Counted from the stretch's first letter, positions 1 to 11,379 are shown. The stretch is DNA of 64,000 nucleotides from Neoceratodus forsteri (GCA_016271365.2 CM028129.1:842474001-842538000), one strand, 5' to 3'. The notes: generated by a model not told the origin, from the letters alone. Numbers and translations are program-made.

Positions 1-2293
1 ATTCCCCTTGCTATACACCCCAGCATCTTGTTGGCTTTAGCTGCTGCCTTCCTGCACTGAGCTGAGTTGTTCATACTCCCCGTTTTAAGATCCCCTAGAT
101 CTTTTTCCTCCTTTGTGCTTTCCAACTGTACCCTTCCCAGCTTCTAGCTCCTCTTCTGGTTCCTAGCTCCGAAGTGCAGTACTGTACCTTGCACTTCTTG
201 CCATTGATCCCCAGCTGCCATGTTTCTGACCACTCCTGTAATTTGGTCAGGTCGTCCTACAGCTCCATCCACCCTCCGATGTCATATACTACAGCTCCTA
301 TCTTCGTATTGTCTGCAAACAGACTGATTTTGCTCTGGATCCCATGTGATATATCAGCTATGGATATCCCAAACAGCACCGGTCTCAGGTCCGATCCCAG
401 TGATACCCTGCTCTTCACCTCCCTCGGTGATGAGAATTCCTTCCCCCACTACCACCCTTTGCTACCTTCCCTTCAGCCAGTTGGTGATCCAGCTGACCAT
501 CTTTTTTCCAACCCCTATATATTCCAGCTTTCCTCTAGCCTCCCATGTGGCACGGAATCAAAGGCCTTGCTGAAATCCAAATACAGGACATCTACTGCAT
601 GGCCCTTGTCCAGTTCCCTGATCACTCAGTCATAGTACCCAATTAGGTTTGTCTGGTAGGATCTACCCGAGACAAACCCATGCTGTTGACCATCCTGGAG
701 CTTATTGTCCTCAAAAAAGGTCACCAGCCTCTCTTTTAGGAATGTCTCCATGAGCATTCCCACAATTGATGTGAGGCTCACTGGCCTGTAGTTGTCTGGC
801 TAATCCTTTGGACCACTTTTATGAATGGGCACCACATGGGCCATCCTCCAGTCTTGTGGTACACATCCTGTGTCCAGGGAGATATTAAACAAGTCAGCCA
901 GTAGTTCTGCCAGGATCTCCGCTAGTTCCTTAAATACCCTAGGATGAATGCCATCTTTTCCTGGTGCCTTGTCCACCCTCAGTGCCCTTAATCCTTCCAG
1001 AACCCTGTCCTCTGTAATCCCTATATCAGTCACCCTTCCCCCCCACCACTACCATGAGGTATCTGCCCCCCTTTCTCCTTCGTGAACACAGAGCAGAAGT
1101 ATTCATTTAGTACTTCTGCCTGCTCCTCCACCCCCTTCTCCACCCATCCCCCATCCTTCTTAATCCTCACAATCCGGTCCTTGCTTTTCCTTCTCTCTTT
1201 CTCTGATGTATCTGAAGAAGTCCTTTTCTCCATCCTTAATACCCTGTGCCAGTCTCAGCTCTCTAGAAGCCTTGGCCACTCTAACTAGCCCTGTCACCTC
1301 CCTCGACTTCTTCAAATACTCATCCTTGTCATCTCCCCCTCCTGATTTCTTTAGTCTCGCTTGAATACTTTTCTCTTGGCCCTCACCCCTTCCATGACTT
1401 CCTGAGTCAACCAGCTGGGCTTCTTTGCCCTTCCCTTCTTACTTCATGCCCTAGTACATGACTCTGTGGCCTCCACCAGCCCTTTTTTAATAATATCTCA
1501 TTTTTAACTCGTATCCATGCGTGGTTGAATTCCTGCCAAATGCCTTCCCATAATTTCCCCCATCCTTTTAAAGTCTGCCCCCTTAAAATCAATTGCCTTC
1601 CCCCTTAAAATCAATCACCTTGGTGCCCATACTTCCTGCTTCTCTCCCCATATTGAGCGTGAATCACACTGAGTGGTGGTCGCTCATGGCCAGAGGGTCT
1701 CCTTCACCCCCAGATCCCTTACAGCCTCCCCATTTGATAGTACCAGGTCTAGAGTCTTTTCCAACCTAGACGGGTCATGGACCAACTGCACCCGGAAGCT
1801 GTCCTGAAATGCCTCTAATATGACCTGTTCCATTGCACTTGTGGTGGTTGGGGTGCTCCAATCCACCCCAGGTAGGTTGAAGTCCCCCCCCCCCACCACC
1901 ACTGTGTTCCACTTCCTACAACCACTTCTAATTTGCTCAGCTAACTCTCTGTTCAGGTCATCCACTTGAGCTGGTGGCCTGTACACTACCCCCATCCTCA
2001 GTACCCTAACTTTCGAGTCCTGAAACAGCATCCATAGGGCCTCTGTCTTGCCCTCCTCCCCCTTCTCCCTTGTACTCCTTATTCCCTCCTGCACATAAAT
2101 TGGTATGCCCCCCCCCTTCTCCTTTGGCCCTATCCTTCCTGAATATCCTATGCCCTAGGGCCATCATATCCCATTCCTGGTACTGGGTGACCCATGTTTC
2201 CGTGATGGCTACGATGTCCACTCTTCCTACTGACAAGAGAGCCTGTAACTCAGCTGATTTGTTACCTAGGCTTCTTGCATTCAATGATACCAC
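1..2293 (-). pseudogene. CR1-A ORF2: endonuclease and N-terminal reverse transcriptase (broken)
   Basis: This ORF nicks target DNA and reverse-transcribes the element RNA. The endonuclease starts near 2290 with VSLNARSLGNKSAELQALL and VDIVAITETWV, then continues in another frame with GVVYRPPAQVDDLNREL and the catalytic-region motif GGDFNLPGVDW near 1880-1900. A linker occupies about 1680-1240. The reverse transcriptase begins near 1020 with LRVDKAPGKDGIHPRVFKEL and GCVPQDWRMAHVVPIHKSG, followed towards position 1 by the conserved NYRPVSLTS block and a QHGFVSG-like block in shifted frames. The catalytic YADD/FADD box would lie beyond the left edge. Several frame changes and stops make this a pseudogene. 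The families are certain; the exact borders are approximate. Confidence 0.85.
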
Positions 2294-2456
2294 ACTCCAA
2301 CCTGTTTCTCTCCCTACCCCTCCCTGATTTTCCCCCCTCTTAATCCCCCCCTTGTGTCACTCCCTCGATTCCCTCCCCGATAGCTTGGGGGGGTGAGCTC
2401 ATTTGGCTTCCCTCTCTGGGATCCCTGCCTACCAGCTGTCCAATTGCCCCCCCCAC

Positions 2457-3750
2457 CTAGTTTAAATCCACTTTTGTTGCTATGTACCCCTCTATCCCCT
2501 GCTTTAATACCCCCTTCCCCTCCCTGCTCAGGTGTAGTCTTTTCACTGCATAGAGAGCATTATTATCCCAGGTTCTGCCCCAAACATCCACTACCCGTAC
2601 CCCTTGGCTTGACACCCTTCCCCCAGCGAAGTGTTGAACTCCCCTATTCTTCCTTTCCTCACCATACTCACAAAGGGTATTGGGAGCACTTCTGAGAAGG
2701 TCACTGATTCTCACATCAACCTGCACAGCCTGCCCAGTTCCTTGAACTTTTCACTCACTACCTCCATCATCTCCCTTACCAGATCGTTTGTACCCATGTG
2801 CACCATGAGATGCGGTTGCTTACTACCCCTCCTTGCACACTTAGGAATTGACTGCCCCGCCCTGCCTCCCATTAACCCAGGTATGGACTCCACCCATATG
2901 CGACTATGTCTTTCCCCCATACTCCTCCACCTGATCCCTTTTAGTATGGAATCCCCCAGAACTAGTACACTCCCTCCTCATTCCTCATCCCCACCCCCAC
3001 CCTCTTACTTAGGTACCTATTTCTAGAGTCCGACCCTTTTTAACTCTGCCCTTCTCCCCTGAGGCTTCCACCCTGTCCTTTTCCCCTCCTCCCTCACTGC
3101 ACTCCCACTATCATCCCCATCCATCCCATCCAAATAGGCCCCCCCTTTGCTATGCCCCACTCGTGCTCCCTAGCAGCATTGCTCCTCTCCCTTATACCCC
3201 TGCCCTCTTTGTCTGCCCTTCCAGCTGTGCCCCTCCCCTTTTACCTCTGCCACACTCCTCTGATGGACTGCTGTCTCGTGTGCATTCCCCTCCCTTCCCC
3301 TCTTCTGCCCTCTCCTGATGATCCTGCACCCCTCTCTTCCTCCCCCAGTGTTGCCAGCACTACAAATCTATTATCTGCCCCCTCTGCATTGCTGTGTGTA
3401 GCTTCCTTCCTCCTGACTTGAGCCTTCCCTTCAATGCTAGGCCCCTTGTTCACTTTATTCTCGAACACCTTCCCTTTCCCCTCTCTTGAACCACTGTTCC
3501 TCCCATGCTGCATCTTCATGTTACTCCCTGGAATAGACCCTCCTGCATCAAGATTCTCCCCTTCCCCCCATCTGCTCCAACACTCTACCAAGCCTCAGCA
3601 CTTCTTCCTCCAGACTCCTTATTCTGTGACGGATTGGACACCCCCCAGCTTCCACAATATATTCATCCAGATCGCCATTCCACATCCATTGCAGCTCACT
3701 ATTCTACTCTACCCATGTTGGCCCTCTTAGCATTCTGTTGCCCACGTACC
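2457..3750 (-). pseudogene. CR1-A ORF1: coiled-coil plus SGNH esterase-like domain (broken)
   Basis: ORF1 proteins of CR1 elements bind element RNA and carry a GDSL/SGNH esterase-like domain. Here the N-terminal part (about 3750-3540) has a heptad-rich segment (RIRSLEEEVLRLGRVLEQMG), and a basic, Gly/Glu-rich region follows at 3591-3241. The esterase domain is visible in three blocks: VLVLGDSILKGIRW near 2960, HMGTNDLV near 2790, and LHLSREGKGVL near 2500. The nucleophile-containing GDS and the GTND block are therefore still present. Stops and frame changes separate the blocks. The downstream endonuclease starts about 170 bases further on, as expected for CR1. Confidence 0.75.
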
Positions 3751-4420
3751 ACCCACTGCTGTGCTGTTCCCTCCCACCCCCATTAGTAGCCTTCCACCTC
3801 CTACTGTGTCCTTCCCTAGCCCTCTCCACTTGCCTCCTTCACTGTCTCGCTAACCTTTATTATACCCACAATGGTTAACGCTACCCCTTACCTTCTTCTG
3901 TTTACTTAGACATTCAAGTGTAGCCCCTCCACCTCTTCAGTGGGCACCTCTTCTGTTTTATAGTTTCCTTACTATAGTGATACAGACCTAAGAACCCCCC
4001 TCTCTAATTGCCCCGTGCAGCCCTCCAACCCTCCCCACTGAGTTTTCACCAGTTAGCCAGCAGACAGTACAAATCCCTTCAGTTGCTTAAGCCTACCCCC
4101 CATATGTAGCGCATGCAAATGCTATCAATCACACTTAATGTGACTTTACCAATCTTTTCAATGTACAATCCAAAAACAGCACCTTTAAAAATTGTAGTTC
4201 CAGCTGCAGTCATATGTTCCCTGCTATAGCTCCAGCTTCACTCATATGCCCACTTCCAGCTCCTGAAGCTCCACTCACTGTGGCCTACTCTTTCACCTCC
4301 AAACCCCTCCCTTGCCCACTCCTTATTGGTTCAGCCCTATTGGGAGGAGCCCAATAAGGCCATTTAATAAGGAGGGGGTATGAGGTGGATGGGTGGAAGA
4401 AAATACAAAGCAAGTAGTTA

Positions 4421-5132
4421 CAGCTCCTCCTAGACTGCTGGTCTTGCAGCTGGGCTTGGATTTATAGCCTGGCCACTACTTTGAAAAATTCTGCCCTGTG
4501 TCTCTGGCACCTCCTATTGGTTCCCGCCTGGAGCCACACAATTGGTTTGATCCCTCCTTTGGCTGGGCTGAAAAAGCCCATTACCTCTTGCCATTGATGC
4601 CTTCTGGTGTTTTCCTGGCCACCGATCCTGCCTTCAGCTGTTCCTCTCCCACCACCGATGCTGCGTTACGGCCCTCAGCTGCGCTTCTTCCACCACCGAT
4701 GTGGCACAGAAATTGCCACTGGACACCTCTGCCAGCCACTGATGTGGCAAGCAGCTATAGGCAGCAGTTACAGCTCCTCCTAGATGCTGGCCTTGCAGCT
4801 GGGCTTGGATTTATAGCCCGGCCACTACTTTGAAAAATCCCACCCTGTGTCTCCGATGCCTCATACTTGCTTCCGCTTGGAGCCACACAATATGTTTGCT
4901 CCCATTTTGGCTGGGCCAAAAGCACCTGTTACCTCTTGCCACCAATGCCTTCTGGCATTTTCCTAGCCACCAATCCGGCCTTCAGCTGCTCCTCTCCCGC
5001 CGCCGATGCGGCGATACGGCCCTCAGCTTCCCCTTTTCTGCCGCCGCTGCAGAGCAGAAATTGCCACTGGACACCTCCTCCGGTTGTCTATGCAGCAAGC
5101 TGCTACAGGCAGCAGTTATAGCTCCTCCTAGA
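4421..5132. repeat. Tandem 350-bp monomers at 5' side of CR1-A
   Basis: Two nearly complete copies of a roughly 350-bp unit lie head to tail (4421-4770 and 4771-5118), and the first bases of a third follow (5119-5132). Landmark CAGCTCCTCCTAGA starts at 4421 and 4771 and recurs slightly changed at 5119. The units are CpG-rich, and on the minus strand each contains a GCTATAAATCC motif (around 4458-4470 and 4808-4820). They sit upstream of ORF1 of the minus-strand CR1-A, the position of promoter monomers in some LINEs. Promoter function is inference. Confidence 0.75.
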
Positions 5133-5450
5133 CTTTGATTTTATCAATTTAAGTAATGTTTTAATTAAAATGTGACTCTTTTTTTAACAGATGCTTATGT
5201 TTGATAATTTAATGAAGCATACAAATGTGTTGGTGGTGTTTTAACCTAACGTTTTGAAATTGCTTTGATTATTTTCTTAACCAGTTTCACAGCAAAGAGC
5301 TGCTCATATTCTTAAAGTGACTTTATGTCTTTTGAAATAAAAAAACTTTAAAAAGCAATACTTTAGCTTATAATTGATATATTGTTTGTTGTTCTCTTCA
5401 CTTTGTTCTTTATTACTAGATTTCTTTGCGTAGTAACAGAATCCTTGACC
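5133..5450. other. AT-rich spacer
   Basis: AT-rich DNA between the CR1-A monomers and the 3' break of CR1-B. I see no coding signal or repeat structure in it. Confidence 0.6.
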
Positions 5451-5483
5451 CCTAGATTTCATCTTCTGCTGAATGATCCTTCA

Positions 5484-6400
5484 CTAAAATTGCAATCCTC
5501 TGTATGTGACATCACTGTTGGTTGCTCTGGAAGTAATTTCCTTTATGATAGTCTGCAGGAGCTCATTCTGTATGGATGTCAGACTCAGTGGCCTGTAGAT
5601 GCTTGGATCCTTCCTATCTCTGCACTTATGAAGTGGTATGATATCTGCTATCCTCCAATCGCCTGGTTCACTGCTGTGCCCAAGGAGCAATTAAACAGAT
5701 ATGTTAATGGTGCCACTAGGATTTGTGCCAGTTCTTTCAACACCTGAGGATGCAGACCATTCGGTCCAGGTGATGTCTCAACCCTCAGTTCCGAAAAACT
5801 GTCGAGAAGCATCTCTTCTGAGATATAACCCTTAGGCCAAACACATTTCTCCCCTGAATGGAAATTACAGTCTGAAAGAGGACCTCCAGAAGTATTTATG
5901 GAGTTCCTCTGACTTTTGTTTGTCCCTCTCAATGCAATAGTTTCCTTTCCTTAGCCTTTCTATGCCCTTTTACTTTTCCATCTTTCCCTTATGTATCTGA
6001 AAAAGCCTAGCCATTATCTTTTACACCTTCTGCTATTTTACATTCTGCATTTTCCATTGCCTTCTCATGGCTTTATTTGTCTCCCTGGCACAGTCGAGAT
6101 ATATTTATTTGCTGACCTCTGACTGATACGACTTACACTCCCTAAATGCAGTTTTCTTTGCCTTTCCTGCCTTCTTGACATTTTTAGATAACCAGATTGG
6201 TCTATTCTTTTAAGTTTTTCCAACCTGTTTATGGTGCCCATTGGTTACCTCAATGTTTTTACCCTTGATACACTCCCATTTATCCTCAGTACCTATCTAC
6301 TGCTGATAATCTAATAGCCCAGTCTTAAGTTCATCCTCCATCTTTCTGCAGTCTGCTTTGTGGAAGTCTAAAGCCAGTGTTTTTGTATTATGTCATTGCA
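5484..6400 (-). pseudogene. CR1-B reverse transcriptase, N-terminal part
   Basis: Minus-strand peptides match the start of a CR1 reverse transcriptase: SPGPNGLHPQVLKELAQIL near 5800-5760, then PGDWRIADIIPLHKCRDRKD and IYRPLSLTSIQNELLQTII at about 5660-5560. A frame change separates the two blocks, and the match ends near 5484, well before the YADD-type catalytic box. Upstream (6400-5940) the region corresponds to the linker between endonuclease and reverse transcriptase and contains stops. It cannot make a working enzyme. Confidence 0.7.
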
Positions 6401-6429
6401 CTGTTAAGGCTAACTCAAACCAAACTGTA

Positions 6430-8023
6430 TGTAACCCCCCCCCCCAGCTACTTTACACAGTTAGCTACCCCTGATACCCTTGATTGGGCACAGACTACTT
6501 TGGAAATGGTATCATCCCTAGCTTTGGGAATGTATACCAGGCTTATTACTTGTAGAGGTCAAAAGTGGTGGGGGTGTACACAAGTAAAACTATGACCAAT
6601 AACCCAGGTCCTGGGGAGAGAACTTTTTGCTAGGGCTATGCTAGACCTATACTTCTGGAGGGGTACCCAGTAACTCCACACAGAAGAAAACGTGAGTGTC
6701 CAAACCAGAGTTGTGGTTCTAGAGCGTGATCTTATCCAAAAGATGTTCTCTAAAGCAAGGGTGGCCCCCCAAGGTTTTCACATTGTGGCACAAGGAATTT
6801 GCAGAACAACAAAATGACTGTATCTGACAGAAACTCTATGTATTCCCATATTTCATAGGACATTGTACTTCTCTCAGTGGCACTGGCCACAACTGAATCT
6901 TTCTTCTAGTGGCACTGGCCACAATTGAACCTTTCTTCTAGTGGCACTGTCCACAACTGAACCTTTCTTCTAGTGGCACTGGCCACAATTGAATCCTTCT
7001 TCTAGTGGCACTGGCCGCAACTGAACACACATTTCCCACATGGCATAGGACTTTAAAACTTCTTCCAGTGGCACTGGCCACAACTGAGCACACCTGGGCT
7101 CATTTCTAGCACAATCCACTCCAGGGGGTAAACTTCTTCTCAGACATTGGCCACTATGTCCAAAGTAACCAGGCTCCCTTATGGAACCTGTAGTTTTGAA
7201 CTGGTTACTCCAGATGGGGGCTGTCCACCCTTTGCTCCCAAATTCATACTCATCCATTCTTTCAGAGTTACACCTTAAAACATTTTGAAACACTTGGATA
7301 AATGCATCATTGAATGGACTTTTGCATCCAGCATTTAAGAAACACTACACTGGCAGTGTGAGGAATTAAAGTCCTGAACAATGTGAATTAGTCATACAAC
7401 GGGACCCCACAATTGTCAGCCAACTTTAAACTGAGAACAATCTCAAACTTCAGAACAGAACTGGTGTACCTTTCCCTCTTAGCCAGAGAAACACTAAAGC
7501 ACAGGTACTTTCTTCAGCAAGCACAAAGTCAAATCTACTCACAGTTAGAACAGTACAGGCAGCTTCAAATTGTCCTGGATAAAAAAGGGGATTGCCAGTA
7601 GGATCCATCCACTAGCAGTCCTTTTTACCCCTCCGGGGATGAAAATCAGGGGATCTTGCTGTGATTTCCACCACTTCTCTTGGCAGGCTGGAGAATATCA
7701 GGACTAGGGTGAGAAAACAGACTCTCCTCTCAGAGCCCACAGCAGCAGCTCACACACCTTACTCGTTCAACAACTAATACTGCTGACTACCTCCGAACAA
7801 CTGACCCAAGATTCTAAAAAAACTCCCCACTCACAGCCAGCTGTAGCTTATGCTGCTGCAAGAGTTCCAAATGACCTCATCTCTCTCATCTCAGCTGAGG
7901 TCAAGTAAACAAGAGAGTGAGTAGGTGAAAAACACATTTAACTAGTTATTCACCAGCTGCCTTTCCCTACCTAGCACTCATACTGATGGGATTCTAGTAA
8001 CCTCAGGGAACTGGGTGGTTACA
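6430..8023. mobile_element. TGTAACC...GGTTACA element (solo-LTR-like) inside CR1-B
   Basis: A 1594-bp block interrupts CR1-B. It begins TGTAACC and ends GGTTACA, so its ends are short inverted repeats of the TG...CA type. The four bases TGTA occur immediately before it (6426-6429) and immediately after it (8024-8027), a target-site duplication. No long reading frame is present, which fits a solo LTR of a Gypsy- or retrovirus-like element. A DNA transposon with short terminal repeats is the alternative. It contains a 32-bp minisatellite at 6871-7030. Confidence 0.6.
6871..7030. repeat. 32-bp minisatellite inside the LTR-like element
   Basis: AGTGGCACTG recurs at 6876, 6908, 6940, 6972 and 7004, an exact 32-bp period over five units. 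A degenerate copy lies near 7067. Confidence 0.9.
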
Positions 8024-8039
8024 TGTATAATGATCACTT

Positions 8040-8567
8040 GTACTGAGTGGTTTATCCACTGATACTCTACTCACACATCATCATTCAAAACGACAAGATC
8101 CAAGATGCTTCCTACTCTGGTATGAGCCTCCATATGCTGTGTCAGGAAAACAACCCTGAAATCATTCCATTATTTTCTGACTCCTGGCACTACGTGCTAT
8201 TGAAATGCTCTAGTCGACATCTTATAAATTGAAGTTACCCACCAGCACAAGTTCGCCACTCCCCTTTTGTAGCTTTCTTGATTTCCAATGCCAATTCATC
8301 ATCCAATGTCTCAGTTTGGTTGGATGATCTATATACCACTCCCATAAGAATAAGCCTCCCTTTTTCTGGGAGTAGTTGAACCCATAATGTTTCTGTTCTC
8401 CCACCTCCTCCGAATTCGTTGTTCTCTATAACCTTGATACCTTCTCTAACATATAATGCAACCCCTCCTGCCTTGCCTTTCACCCTATCTTTTGTGAATA
8501 AGACATAACCTAGGACAATTAGGTTCCAGTAATTATGCTGTATGGCCCATGTCTCCATAATCACCAT
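8040..8567 (-). pseudogene. CR1-B endonuclease
   Basis: An APE-type endonuclease domain of a CR1 LINE on the minus strand. Visible blocks include VMIMETWAIQ-like sequence at the start, AGGVALYVREGIKVIE near 8450, and GVVYRSSNQTETLDDELALE near 8330. The reading then changes frame into VLVGNFNL near 8230, the equivalent of the GDFNxP block. Downstream the domain is cut by the LTR-like insertion. It is a remnant. Confidence 0.7.
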
Positions 8568-8722
8568 TATGTCTGGCTGATCATCTACTGCTAAGATCTA
8601 AAGATCTCCAATTTTATAGCCAAGGCTTCTGGCATTCAAATTTGCCACCCTCCAAATGCCCTGTTTTCCAACTTTCCCTTCCTTCTTTTTGTTTTTGATA
8701 ACTATTATACTTTGTTCAGCAA

Positions 8723-9232
8723 TTACGCCAAATGTCCCCCTGATGCTGGAATCACCCACAATAAGTTCCTTTTTCTCTTTTGCATCTCTCTGGCAAAGTC
8801 CTTCAGTTTAGGATTATTTTCTACTTCCGTGTCTTTAAGAGATTTGCAATTCTTCTCTCCTGGTGAGGAAGCCACCTGACCACACTGTTCTAACGATGAA
8901 AATTTGTTGCACAATGGAATACTCATATTACAAATACTCTGGGGCTAGGATTCTTTCTTAGGTCTCTCTTTTACCACCATATTCCATCCACGATCCTTAA
9001 CTCTTAGTAGTTGTTGGGGCAGTGCAGAGAGTATAGGACTTATCTGTTTCCACTCTAGCTTTCTTTGCAGCTGTCTAATCAAGGACCATACTGATGATAA
9101 TTCAACCTGCAAAGCACCATGCCTCTTACAAACTGGGCAACCGCCCCATTTCCACATTAGTTTCCTTCTAATAATTTCTCCACAGTTTATACAACTAATT
9201 AAGTCCTTCCCTACCTTCCCCTTTGTCCCCAC
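8723..9232 (-). pseudogene. CR1-B ORF1, N-terminal zinc-finger part
   Basis: The minus-strand peptide at 9232-8945 has paired cysteines in the spacing CINCG ... GCPVCK, followed by a helical segment (ELSSVWSLIRQLQRKLEWKQ). This resembles the N-terminal cysteine motif and coiled coil of CR1 ORF1 proteins. A second segment at 8926-8723 is low in recognisable motifs. No esterase block is visible, so ORF1 is either decayed or shorter than in CR1-A. Confidence 0.6.
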
Positions 9233-9240
9233 TTATTATA

Positions 9241-9710
9241 GTACCCCTCATTCTTCCACTAACTCTTTGCTGAATGTTCCTTTTCTCTATTAAAAATTGT
9301 AGGTACTAGTTCTACTAAATAATTTCTTATGTATAATTCATATTTCACTTAGTATCACAGCTGTCAAAAATATATTTAAAAGAGATGATTTATGGGTATG
9401 TACCCTAAAAATAATACAATATACAGTATGTGCATGACCCAGACAGAGCAAATTGAACAACCTGTCTCTCTTGTTACATGTTAAATGGGCTCACTCAATA
9501 ATGAGAAAGTTAAGCTAACATGCCCTTCTTGTTCCATGTAAATGAAAATGGAGTGGATACTGATTAATGAGTAACTACACTTAAATGTTAAATACTCTGC
9601 TAAATTAGAGTTAATTACACACTCAGAATATAACTAAGTCTCTCTACATAGTGTGTAAATCTAAATGAGACTTTATATGTCTATTAAGAAAATTTAGTAT
9701 TATGCACGCA
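9241..9710. other. AT-rich non-coding spacer
   Basis: AT-rich sequence without a coding signal between CR1-B and the repeat complex that starts at 9711. Nothing recognised. Confidence 0.5.
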
Positions 9711-9851
9711 ATAATACTAACAGGGTGGGTGGTATTAGGCAATACTAGACAACCCATGGGTGCAATGAGGCCCAGTGCTGCATGTGGAGCACTTTATAGT
9801 CCCTGGAAGGTCTGGTGTTGCCCAATACTGTCCACCCTAGAGAATATTATT
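9711..9851. repeat. Palindromic repeat, left flank of the Crypton region
   Basis: About 140 bp with imperfect inverted ends: AATAATACTAACAGGGTGGG at 9711 pairs with sequence around 9817-9851 (CCCAATACTGTCCACCCTAG, then ATATTATT). Part of it (from about 9770) recurs in the same orientation near 14000-14105, including TAGAAAAT just outside. It may be a foldback MITE or an end of a larger element. Confidence 0.65.
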
Positions 9852-10129
9852 GCTGTTAGAAAATGGGCTAGTTAGTGAAAAGGAGACAGACACAGATTTT
9901 GAAGTTTGAAATTGAACAGAAAAATGTATTCAGTTTTAAATAGCATGAGAAAAAATAGTTTATTTTTGGGAGGGGTGGGTAAAGTAATTTTTAAGTATGG
10001 GCTGATCAAATAACAAACATGAGGCCACAATGTATTGTACGGGATAAAGCTGATTGGGCAGTTGAAAATGCAGTTCATTGGGTTAAAGTTGCCTTCTGTT
10101 CCAATAGTCTTGGGTCCTGTAGGTGGCAG

Positions 10130-11250
10130 AGTGGAGCTGCATGTTACAGTACTTTCTTTGGGTTCCTCTTCTTGCTGTGTTTTGTTCTTTTCTGAAGTTG
10201 GTGGTTGATTTCTTCTGCCAGTCCGCTCCCACCCTGGATCGAACTCCAGCATCTTTGTTCACTGGTTGAGGCTCTCCAGTAGTTGCTAGGCTGGCTTCTG
10301 ACCTGTGTCCTGTCACAGCTGTGATCTCATGGTTTGTGAGATCTGCACTGGAAAGTAATTGCACTGCGGTTGCCTGAATGCTGTGATTTGTGTATCGGGT
10401 GGTAAGTCATGCTTTTATGCTTGGTTTTACCATAATGGAACCTAAGTAGTTTTTCCCCCATAGGCTCCATTGTATACCAGCACAACTCATTCTATAGAAA
10501 GTGCTGAGAGAGTCATTGTGGATAGAAGTAGAAAGATTTGGCATTCAATGACATCTTAGACAGGTACTTATCAAATGATTTCACAGGATAAAAAGGATTC
10601 CTGGGATATTCAAACGTGAATCCCTGTGTGTTTTCTTTATTTTGCTCAAGGGGATTCTTATGGTTTTTAGTCTCTTGGCTGTAGGCGAGGGTGATGTATT
10701 TGGTTATGGACTCATCTGTTTTTATTTTGAATGAGTCTCTGGTGAGTTCTCTATGTCATTCCCATCTGCACTTGGCCATATGCAGTTATAAGTCAAACCA
10801 TACTTTTTTGACTAGGCCAGGTGCAGTACTGTGAGAAAGTGCCATGGACTGCCTGAGTTTTTGCAGGTTGGTGTTGCTGATGTGGGATGGTGGCAAGACT
10901 TGTAGTTTTGGTCCTTTCTGAGTTTCTTTAGTATAGTCTGCAGGACATTGCTGGATGATCAGAATGTGGGGCTGCCAATGATACACATGTTGCGGCCTAT
11001 TTTGGGGGTGTTCACGTGGCACTTTATTCTGGCATAGATGGCACAGTACCGCACTATGGAATATTGCTCTCCCATGGCTGTTTAGACCTCTGTGTAAAAT
11101 TTGCAGAGGTGGGTGTTCAGAAGCTCTAGACTGTCTGCCAATTTATTTCAAGGTTGCTGTGTGCTGCCCTTTCATTAAATACTGACAGTGCTCATTTTGT
11201 GTCTTTGTTTTCTGTTCTGCTCCTGACGCTCACTGTCGAAGTTGTCTACC
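10130..11250 (-). pseudogene. Crypton-type tyrosine recombinase relic (DUF3504/KIAA1958-like)
   Basis: Minus-strand peptides across about 1.1 kb line up, in order, with the DUF3504-type tyrosine recombinases of Crypton elements, which also gave rise to vertebrate genes such as KIAA1958, ZMYM2 and QRICH1. The N-terminal DNA-binding part reads ELLNTHLCKFYTEV near 11130 and YCAIYARIKCHV near 11040. The core has TNLQKLRQSMALSHSTAPGL and VWFDL (about 10860-10790), HRELTRDSFKIKTDES and YITLAYSQETKNHKNP (10750-10670), then TNHSIQATAVQLLSSADL and ITAVTGHRSEASL (10390-10260). The usual HSxR arginine is Gln here. The catalytic-tyrosine region (NYWRASTSEQ) survives only in a shifted frame. At least four stops and several frame changes show it is dead. 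Confidence 0.75.
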
Positions 11251-11379
11251 TGACAATGTGTGAGTGATACAAATCTCTCACTTATGTGTTTTTCTTTTCT
11301 TTAATGTTTTTTAGGTGGTGTTGCAGTCAAGGTGTCTTGTGAAAACATGTTGTCCACAGTTGCACTCTTCAAAGCCGAC

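Larger units (their letters stand above)
1..4090 (-). mobile_element. CR1-like LINE (CR1-A), 3' part beyond left edge
   Basis: A minus-strand non-LTR retrotransposon. Reading leftwards from about 4090 come ORF1 (coiled coil, then esterase-like domain), an APE-type endonuclease and the start of the reverse transcriptase. This domain order is that of the CR1 clade. Reading frames are broken in several places, so the copy is dead, but long stretches remain alignable by eye. The window ends inside the reverse transcriptase, so the 3' tail cannot be seen. The 5' side continues into a tandem repeat at 4421-5132 that is probably its promoter region. Family identification rests on protein motifs only. 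Confidence 0.85.
5450..9240 (-). mobile_element. CR1-like LINE (CR1-B), interrupted
   Basis: An older, more diverged minus-strand CR1. ORF1 (9232-8723), endonuclease (8567-8040) and the N-terminal reverse transcriptase (about 6400-5484) are in the expected order. Between endonuclease and reverse transcriptase lies a 1594-bp foreign element (6430-8023). The copy is truncated at its 3' side near 5450, before the catalytic reverse-transcriptase box. It differs clearly in sequence from CR1-A, so it belongs to another subfamily or an older wave. Confidence 0.75.

Noticed and set aside
174..635. Plus-strand frame of 153 codons
   Set aside because: It is the antisense shadow of the CR1-A reverse transcriptase.
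6871..7030. Regularly spaced repeats as a CRISPR array
   Set aside because: The 32-bp units are contiguous without unique spacers and the genome is a vertebrate; it is a minisatellite.
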